NCBI GenBank assembly: GCA_002747735.1
Contig: PDQE01000079.1
Location: 1-6,762 of the forward strand
Length of the DNA: 6,762 nt
Source: Flavobacteriales bacterium
GTDB taxonomy: Bacteria; Bacteroidota; Bacteroidia; Flavobacteriales; Flavobacteriaceae
Direction of reading: 5' to 3'
Shown one piece after another: positions 1 to 3,884 of this stretch (positions are counted from its first letter, which is position 1; the number at the start of each line of letters is the position of its first letter). The translations under genes were made by a program, and so were the position numbers. Below the pieces are notes generated by a model. That model was given only the letters and a program-made list of their open reading frames with translations, had not been told where the DNA came from and did not search any database.

Positions 1-139
1 TCCATTTGGATTTTAACCAGTAGTGCTTTTTTGATTGGCACTTTTTGCATATGATACCCTCTTTTGAACGTGTCGCCTTCATATGGGATTTACAAGAAAT
101 CTCATCTGGAAATCGTTCGATAAAATGTAATAAATTCAT
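1..139 (-). CDS. IS1595-family transposase, N-terminal fragment cut by the window edge
   Basis: Translating the reverse strand from the ATG at 139-137 gives 46 codons that stay open to base 2. The protein starts MNLLHFIERFPDEISCKSHM and continues with a C-K-K-C pair (residues 31-34), then KKHYWLKSKW. This is the pattern I know from the N-terminus of IS1595-family (ISXO2-like) transposases: a short helical lead, a zinc ribbon beginning VCKKC, and a conserved HYWL-x-x-K-W before the second half of the ribbon. The second CxxC and the DDE-type catalytic domain would lie left of base 1, so it cannot be said whether the gene is intact. The element must end to the right of 139. It probably does so before the gene at 190, although a matching terminal repeat cannot be seen with only one end. 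The family call is from recalled sequence pattern, not from a search. Confidence 0.8.
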   Translation of the reverse strand, partial: MNLLHFIERFPDEISCKSHMKATRSKEGIICKKCQSKKHYWLKSKW

Positions 140-189
140 AACTTTAAACTTTATCATAAAATACGAATTTTTAACTTAGTGGCATAATT
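140..189. other. Probable outer end of the IS1595-like element (terminal repeat not provable)
   Basis: These 50 bases lie upstream of the transposase start and also upstream of the plus-strand gene at 190. They are AT-rich and contain no recognisable -7/-33 promoter pair for either gene. Reading outward from the transposase, a candidate tip is the region around 173-184, which reads TGCCACTAAGTT on the reverse strand. IS1595 elements generally have terminal inverted repeats and 8-base target duplications; with only one end visible I cannot fix the boundary. If the element ends near 184, its target duplication would overlap the start codon of the next gene. Confidence 0.3.
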
Positions 190-543
190 ATGTGTAATCA
201 AAAAAAATTATTAGCTCCAATAGATATAAATAATGTTGAGAAGAAGGTACAAGGATTTTTATACCCTAATATAAATACCCATAAAATAAATAACTTTATT
301 AATGTAAAAGATTGTACCAAATGGGATTATGGCATGGTGGTTTATGTTGGAAGAGATGTAACCATTGAAGATTTCTTCACAAAAATTGTTGATTCTGGAG
401 TTAGAATCAGTTCGGTAAAGAAAACCACTAAGCTATTAAAAAGATATTTCAATGTTCTAAAAGAAATCAAAATTGGTACTATAGTAAGAGTTACTCATGA
501 TGATGAAAATGATTTCATTTTTGAGAAGGTAAAAGTCAGCTAA
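190..543 (+). CDS. Hypothetical protein, 117 residues, AT-rich
   Basis: I do not recognise this protein. The frame has a stop at 172-174 and its first ATG is at 190; there is no clear Shine-Dalgarno, which is usual in Bacteroidota. It has no signal peptide, membrane segment or cysteine motif (Cys at residues 2 and 42 only). The first 40 residues are Asn/Lys-rich. The rest alternates short hydrophobic strands (WDYGMVVYVG, GVRISSV, IGTIVRV, FIFEKVKV) with one Lys-rich helix, suggesting a small soluble alpha/beta protein. By eye it is more AT-rich than the minus-strand genes, is the only plus-strand gene, and sits beside an insertion sequence, so it may be recently acquired or the tail of a disrupted gene. 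Its TAA overlaps the ATG of the short frame at 543, an arrangement typical of translational coupling. Length and protein-like composition make it probably real; the function is unknown. Confidence 0.5.
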   Translation: MCNQKKLLAPIDINNVEKKVQGFLYPNINTHKINNFINVKDCTKWDYGMVVYVGRDVTIEDFFTKIVDSGVRISSVKKTTKLLKRYFNVLKEIKIGTIVRVTHDDENDFIFEKVKVS

Positions 544-662
544 TGAACAGATTAAATTCGAATATTTTTAACGCAGTTAGAAGTGAAAATTTATCCAATT
601 ATATGTAGCATTATATATTAGACTTGGTATTAAAAGATAATAGCGAAAAAACTATGGAATGA
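543..662 (+). pseudogene. Possible second cistron, interrupted by an in-frame TAG
   Basis: An ATG at 543-545 overlaps the TAA of the preceding gene (TAATG). It opens a frame reading MNRLNSNIFNAVRSENLSNY-M, which ends at TAG (606-608). The same frame continues without a break as HYILDLVLKDNSEKTME to a TGA at 660-662. A single TGG-to-TAG change would join the halves into a 39-residue peptide. Either this is a genuine 21-residue peptide, a decayed remnant of a coupled partner gene, or chance in AT-rich DNA. No family is recognised, and the composition (amphipathic N-terminus, hydrophobic second half) does not decide. Low confidence. Confidence 0.2.
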
Positions 663-842
663 CTGTTTACATATAGCCAAATCATTATAATTTGTTATTC
701 TTTATAAAAAATTCACTACCAATACATTACCTTTTTAAGCCATCAAAGTAAAGACCAGTTTGTTTCACTTTAATAATATTCAAATCAGGTAGTGATGGCA
801 ATAAAAAAATTATAGAAGCCCAATGATGCCGCGTTTCTTTAA
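544..842. other. AT-rich junction region between the plus-strand gene and the minus-strand block
   Basis: No complete gene is supported here. The stretch holds the interrupted short frame at 543-662 on the plus strand and most of a startless protein-like frame at 727-855 on the minus strand. It also has an 8-base inverted repeat, TCACTACC at 713-720 and GGTAGTGA at 788-795. The two neighbouring reading directions converge here, so a terminator would be expected. No GC-rich stem followed by a T-run is visible; the reverse strand does have a T-run (ATTTTTTAT) just after the outer arm at 713, but a 67-base loop makes a classic terminator unlikely. Confidence 0.5.
713..795. repeat. 8-base inverted repeat, 67-base spacer
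   Basis: TCACTACC (713-720) is the exact reverse complement of GGTAGTGA (788-795). The spacer contains most of the C-terminal part of the startless minus-strand frame. It could be the remnant ends of a small mobile unit, a long-range hairpin at a convergent junction, or chance; an 8-base match in AT-rich intergenic DNA is weak evidence alone. Confidence 0.3.
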
Positions 843-855
843 CTAAGCAGAAGCC
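727..855 (-). pseudogene. Protein-like frame without a start codon, downstream of the M90 peptidase gene
   Basis: On the minus strand a frame runs from just after a TAA (858-856) to a TAA at 729-727. It reads GFCLVKETRHHWASIIF, then LLPSLPDLNIIKVKQTG, then LYFDGLKR. It overlaps the last 13 bases of the M90 peptidase gene in a different frame. There is no in-frame ATG or GTG, and the only TTG candidate lies at an internal leucine. The sequence looks protein-like (HHWAS, LPDLN, a hydrophobic stretch, a basic tail) rather than random, so it may be the C-terminal stub of a gene whose front was lost. I cannot name a family. Chance remains possible in a 42-codon frame. Confidence 0.22.
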
Positions 856-1601
856 TTAGATGCCATTTTTAAAGTATCTAAATTCAACATACGTTTTACC
901 ATTTCATATACTTCGGGTAGTTTTCTATTGAACTCGTGCGGAGTTTCAAAGAAATGCTCTACCAGTACGGATAGAAATTCATACTGATTTTTAAACGCAT
1001 ACGTACGGAAATACTCCGATTTTAGAATTTTTCGCTGCAATTTCCGGTCTTTTAACCGCTCTAGCAGGGCTTTGTAATGGTTTAAAAACACCATGGCGGT
1101 AAGGCTCTTTTCCTTTAAAAAACTAAAGTGTAAAGCATGGGTAAGCTCATGCAGGCCTAAGTTCATATTATTATCCTCCACAGCAATACCTTCTAAAAAA
1201 TTCTCCCATGAAAACACAATGGTTCCCAGACGCGGGTTGGTTTCACCGTTATGATGCAGATTAGTAACCTTAGAACGATATTTTTTTGGATAGATGATTA
1301 TATTATCAAATTGCGAAAATAAATATCTCCGCATTCCAAAAGTGAGCATAACAGCAGTAGAGGCAATTAACAACTCCATTTTTTTGGTAACCTCTACACC
1401 ACGCCTACCCACAAAATTATGATTATTGATAAACCGAAGTACCCTATGTTCAAAATACCGCTTGTTTAACGTATTCAAATTATTGTAAAAGGGGAAATTC
1501 TGACTAATTATATCTCGTTGTGCCGCATACATTCGTTCGGGGAACAGCACAAATCGAGTCAACTTTACTGACCCAAAAACCAAACTCACTAATTCTATCA
1601 A
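843..1601 (-). CDS. M90 (MtfA-like) zinc-dependent peptidase
   Basis: The 252-residue product carries a zincin signature HELTH at residues 151-155, within LGLHELTHALHF. About 55 residues later NQYEFLSVLVEHFFETP (205-221) matches the conserved EF-x-x-x-x-x-E-x-FF-x-x-P pattern of the M90/MtfA family; Glu208 is the likely third zinc ligand and Glu152 the catalytic base. The motif order and spacing (FPFYNNL near 36, IIIYP near 101, GxIVFSW near 126) fit flavobacterial MtfA-like peptidases. In E. coli MtfA is a cytosolic aminopeptidase acting on the Mlc/ptsG system; no Mlc partner is visible here, so the substrate is unknown. The longest frame starts with TTG at 1601. Alternatives are GTG at 1589 and ATG at 1532, but the ATG would remove the hydrophobic stretch at residues 4-20 that resembles the membrane lead of related proteins. 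The start is uncertain, the family call is not. Confidence 0.82.
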   Translation of the reverse strand: MIELVSLVFGSVKLTRFVLFPERMYAAQRDIISQNFPFYNNLNTLNKRYFEHRVLRFINNHNFVGRRGVEVTKKMELLIASTAVMLTFGMRRYLFSQFDNIIIYPKKYRSKVTNLHHNGETNPRLGTIVFSWENFLEGIAVEDNNMNLGLHELTHALHFSFLKEKSLTAMVFLNHYKALLERLKDRKLQRKILKSEYFRTYAFKNQYEFLSVLVEHFFETPHEFNRKLPEVYEMVKRMLNLDTLKMASKASA

Positions 1602-1742
1602 AACGGGGTTAATTTTATAGCAATTTTAAATTAGCACTATCCTCAATGCCAATTTTTCAAAAACTCTCTCTTATTTGAAGGTAATAATACGAATTTTTCC
1701 GTAAAAAACTGCTATAAATAAGGAATAATTTTTAGCTCTAAT

Positions 1743-2165
1743 CTAACCTGCTTCTTTAGCAAAAAACCTCAACAAATCTGTTGTGGTAATTATTCCAACT
1801 AACCAATCATCTTCCACCACCGGCAGGGCACTAAACGATTTATCAGCCAATAATAAGGCTGCCTCGGCAATGGTAATATCAGGTGTTACTTTTATGGGGC
1901 TTGCCATCATAACCTGGCCCACGGTAAAATTGGTATAAAGTGCAAAATCATTGTCATATTGGTCATTGTAACCATCTACAAAACTAAGCCGCTGTAAATC
2001 GGTTAGGCTAAGCATTCCCACTATTTTATTGTCTTTTACTACCGGTGCATGCTTTATTTTATGCTTTTTAAAAAGTTCCTCTGCTTTAAATAGTGAAGTA
2101 TCTTTTGACAATGTCTTGACTTCCTTTGTCATTATTTCTGATATGGGTAAATCCTTAGCTCTCAT
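1743..2165 (-). CDS. Two-CBS-domain protein
   Basis: This 140-residue protein consists almost entirely of a CBS pair (Bateman module). CBS1 spans about residues 7-62 (ISEIMTKEVKTL to VGMLSLTDLQRL) and CBS2 about 81-136 (TVGQVMMASPIKVTP to VGIITTTDLLRFF). Each ends in the G-x-x-(T/S)-x-T-D motif that contacts ribose or phosphate in nucleotide-binding CBS proteins, and each has a good hydrophobic PVV strand. No catalytic or transport domain is attached, so it probably acts as a stand-alone adenine-nucleotide sensor or as a regulatory partner of another protein. I chose the ATG at 2165, preceded by GGAAG at a suitable distance. A TTG at 2189 extends the frame by 8 residues, but it falls inside a candidate -7 promoter element and adds nothing resembling the family. 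The gene follows the DUF819 gene by 98 bases on the same strand, so a functional link is possible but unproven. Confidence 0.9.
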   Translation of the reverse strand: MRAKDLPISEIMTKEVKTLSKDTSLFKAEELFKKHKIKHAPVVKDNKIVGMLSLTDLQRLSFVDGYNDQYDNDFALYTNFTVGQVMMASPIKVTPDITIAEAALLLADKSFSALPVVEDDWLVGIITTTDLLRFFAKEAG

Positions 2166-2186
2166 AACTTCCACATTTTTTAATAT

Positions 2187-2194
2187 CAAAGCTA
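2187..2194 (-). promoter_or_regulatory. Candidate Bacteroidota -7 element for the CBS gene
   Basis: The reverse strand reads TAGCTTTG, an exact match to the Bacteroidota TAnnTTTG consensus. A TTG lies 14 bases upstream (TATTTG), somewhat closer than the usual 17-23. Transcription from here would begin around 2181-2183, leaving a leader of roughly 16 bases before the ATG at 2165. If real, it rules out the upstream TTG start. Such octamers also occur by chance in AT-rich DNA. Confidence 0.35.
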
Positions 2195-2235
2195 AGTTCC
2201 TAAATTATCAAATACAGTAATATGATAAAAATCAG

Positions 2236-2255
2236 TTCCATAGAAAAAGTTGGAA
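2236..2255 (-). terminator. Weak hairpin plus T-run after the DUF819 gene
   Basis: On the reverse strand TTCCA (2255-2251) and TGGAA (2240-2236) can form a 5-pair stem with a 10-base loop, followed by CTGATTTTTATC. It lies just beyond the stop of the DUF819 gene. The stem is short and AT-rich, so termination is only a possibility. Confidence 0.2.
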
Positions 2256-2263
2256 AAAATTTC

Positions 2264-3586
2264 TTATAAAGTGGCCGCTATTTGCATTAAAATAGTACAC
2301 CCAATGGCCGCTACCGTTCCTACGGCATAACCAAAAACCGCCAACAATACTCCTACAGTAGCCAAAGAAGGATGAAACGCCGAAGCTACTATAGGTGCAG
2401 ATGCTGCTCCGCCTACATTGGCCTGGCTACCTACCGCCAAAAAGAAATACGGGGCTTTTATTAATTTGGCAATCAGAATAAGTATAAAAGCATGAATAGC
2501 CATCCAGATAAGCCCAATAACAATAAGCACTTTGTTTTCAAAAATTAAAGTAAGATCCATTTTCATACCAATGGTAACTACCAATATATAAATAAACACG
2601 CTACCAAATTTACTGGCACCGGCTCCTTCCAAATCTCTGGCCTTAGTAAAAGACAACAGAATGGCAATTATTGTAGAAATACTAATCATCCAGAAAAACG
2701 AGGAGTCCAAAAATGTAAAAACATTTCTGGTAGTTTGATTTTGAATACTACTTACTACACCCTTAAAAAACATTGCCAAATAATCAGCACAAAAATGAGC
2801 AATACCAACTGATCCAAATGCTATAGCCGCTAAAATCATCAAATCTTTAAATGAAGGAATTCGTTCTATTTCCATAGTATATTTAGACACCTTATTTTTA
2901 AGGCTTTCTATAGCAGAAGTGTCAGCTTTTAGCCATTTGTCAAACTTATTGGCACGGCCTATGCCTATAAGAATAAGTGCCATCCAAATGTTAGCCACCA
3001 CAATATCTACAAATACCATTCCGCCGTAGAGTTTCTGATTATAGCCATAAATTTCAAGCATAGCGGTCTGATTAGCACCACCGCCAATCCAACTTCCGGC
3101 CAAGGTAGCCAGGCCTCTCCAAACGGCATCCGGGCCTACACCACCTACTGCTTCCGGTGAGTCAATAGAAACTATCAAAATAGCAACCGGCCCGCCGATT
3201 ACTATTCCTAAAGTTCCGGCAAAAAACATTACAAGAGCCTTCCAACCAAGATTAAAAACTGCTTTAAGATCAATACTTAATGTCATGAGAACTAAAGCTG
3301 CAGGCAACAAATATCGGCTGGACATAAAATATAAACCTGTCTTGTGCTTGATGATTTCACCGGTTTCAGAAAGGGTTTGCCACTCAGGAGCTATAATCCC
3401 CGCAGTAGTAAAGACTGCAGGCAACATATAGGCAACAAATAGAGCCGGAACAATACCATAAAACTTTTTCCAGAAGCCCTTTTTAATAGATGAAGTATAA
3501 AAAATAAAACCAAGTATCAGCATCAATAAGCCGAAAACTATGGTGTCTTGTGTTAATAACGGGGTAGTATCTATATTTTCACTCAC
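2264..3586 (-). CDS. DUF819 family multi-pass membrane protein, putative transporter
   Basis: The product (440 residues from the GTG at 3586) is a polytopic inner-membrane protein of about ten hydrophobic segments, matching my recollection of flavobacterial DUF819 (YjcL-like) proteins. Signature stretches are SSRYLLPAALVLMTLSIDL (89-107), the G-rich GSWIGGGANQ (164-173) after AVWRGLATLA, DLEGAGASKFGSVFIYILV (318-336), and GSQANVGGAASAPIVASAFH (386-405). The paired glycine-rich motifs in the N- and C-terminal halves suggest two inverted structural repeats meeting at a central site, as in cation/proton antiporter-type folds. The substrate is not known. The frame extends upstream to a TTG at 3610 (448 residues). 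I prefer the GTG because the protein then begins MSENIDTTPLLTQD, close in length to relatives, and is preceded by an A-rich stretch. The CBS gene lies 98 bases downstream and the M14 gene 290 bases upstream, all on one strand. Confidence 0.88.
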   Translation of the reverse strand: MSENIDTTPLLTQDTIVFGLLMLILGFIFYTSSIKKGFWKKFYGIVPALFVAYMLPAVFTTAGIIAPEWQTLSETGEIIKHKTGLYFMSSRYLLPAALVLMTLSIDLKAVFNLGWKALVMFFAGTLGIVIGGPVAILIVSIDSPEAVGGVGPDAVWRGLATLAGSWIGGGANQTAMLEIYGYNQKLYGGMVFVDIVVANIWMALILIGIGRANKFDKWLKADTSAIESLKNKVSKYTMEIERIPSFKDLMILAAIAFGSVGIAHFCADYLAMFFKGVVSSIQNQTTRNVFTFLDSSFFWMISISTIIAILLSFTKARDLEGAGASKFGSVFIYILVVTIGMKMDLTLIFENKVLIVIGLIWMAIHAFILILIAKLIKAPYFFLAVGSQANVGGAASAPIVASAFHPSLATVGVLLAVFGYAVGTVAAIGCTILMQIAATL

Positions 3587-3876
3587 TTTATTTGTATTAA
3601 GAGACCACAATCCCGGCTATTCAGTTGTCTGATTAATTTATTTTAAATAAAATAATTCTGATCTTCAACATCTTTGGTTTTTTCAAGATTTATGGGATAG
3701 GTTTTCATGGTACAAATAGTTAATCTTTTTAAAAACAAAAGAAAGTTTATTATTCCACCAATAAAACTCTATACTTCCTTTGGCCGGACACGCACTCAGC
3801 ACCTTTATAAAGAACAATGTAATCAAATTTAGTCCGGTTGTTTTTATTCTTAACCTGTATATAATTATTTCTTAAG
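3587..3876. other. Intergenic region between the M14 and DUF819 genes
   Basis: This region follows the M14 stop and precedes the DUF819 start. It holds a startless protein-like frame (3750-3884), an inverted repeat CCGGAC (3784-3789)/GTCCGG (3832-3837), and an AT palindrome TTTATTT-T-AAATAAA (3637-3651) shortly upstream of the DUF819 gene. A 21-residue ATG frame (3643-3708) is also present but unsupported. No exact TAnnTTTG promoter and no strong terminator is seen. Confidence 0.5.
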
Positions 3877-3884
3877 CTATTGGC
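3750..3884 (-). pseudogene. Protein-like frame without a start codon, downstream of the M14 gene
   Basis: Immediately after (and overlapping by 8 bases, in another frame) the end of the M14 gene, a minus-strand frame runs 44 codons to a TAA at 3752-3750. After a polar lead, SLRNNYIQVKNKNN, it reads RTKFDYIVLYKGAECVSG, then QRKYRVLLVE. The second half looks like a genuine protein terminus, with alternating hydrophobic strands, a GAEC-x-SG turn and a charged end. No ATG, GTG or TTG precedes that part in frame. It could be the remnant of a lost gene, a peptide using an unusual start, or chance. I cannot assign a family. Confidence 0.22.
3784..3837. repeat. CCGGAC/GTCCGG inverted repeat
   Basis: CCGGAC at 3784-3789 and GTCCGG at 3832-3837 are exact reverse complements 42 bases apart, and are GC-rich in an otherwise AT-rich spacer. 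On the transcribed (minus) strand they could pair in the 3' region of the M14 message. No T-run follows, so this is not a standard terminator. Both arms lie inside the startless frame and may only reflect its codons. Confidence 0.3.

Noticed and set aside
2029..2220. Plus-strand open frame of 63 residues
   Set aside because: It is antisense to the well-supported CBS gene and its product has no domain-like features.
3637..3651. AT-only palindrome TTTATTT-T-AAATAAA
   Set aside because: Too low in complexity to call an operator or terminator in AT-rich DNA without conservation data.
3643..3708. A 21-residue ATG frame (MKTYPINLEKTKDVEDQNYF...) upstream of the DUF819 gene
   Set aside because: Very short, no recognised family, no promoter match before it, and expected by chance in AT-rich spacer.
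3725..3743. Possible hairpin TCTTTTTAAAAACAAAAGA as a terminator of the M14 gene
   Set aside because: A pure A/T stem with no GC pairs would be unstable, and there is no clear stem-then-T-run layout.
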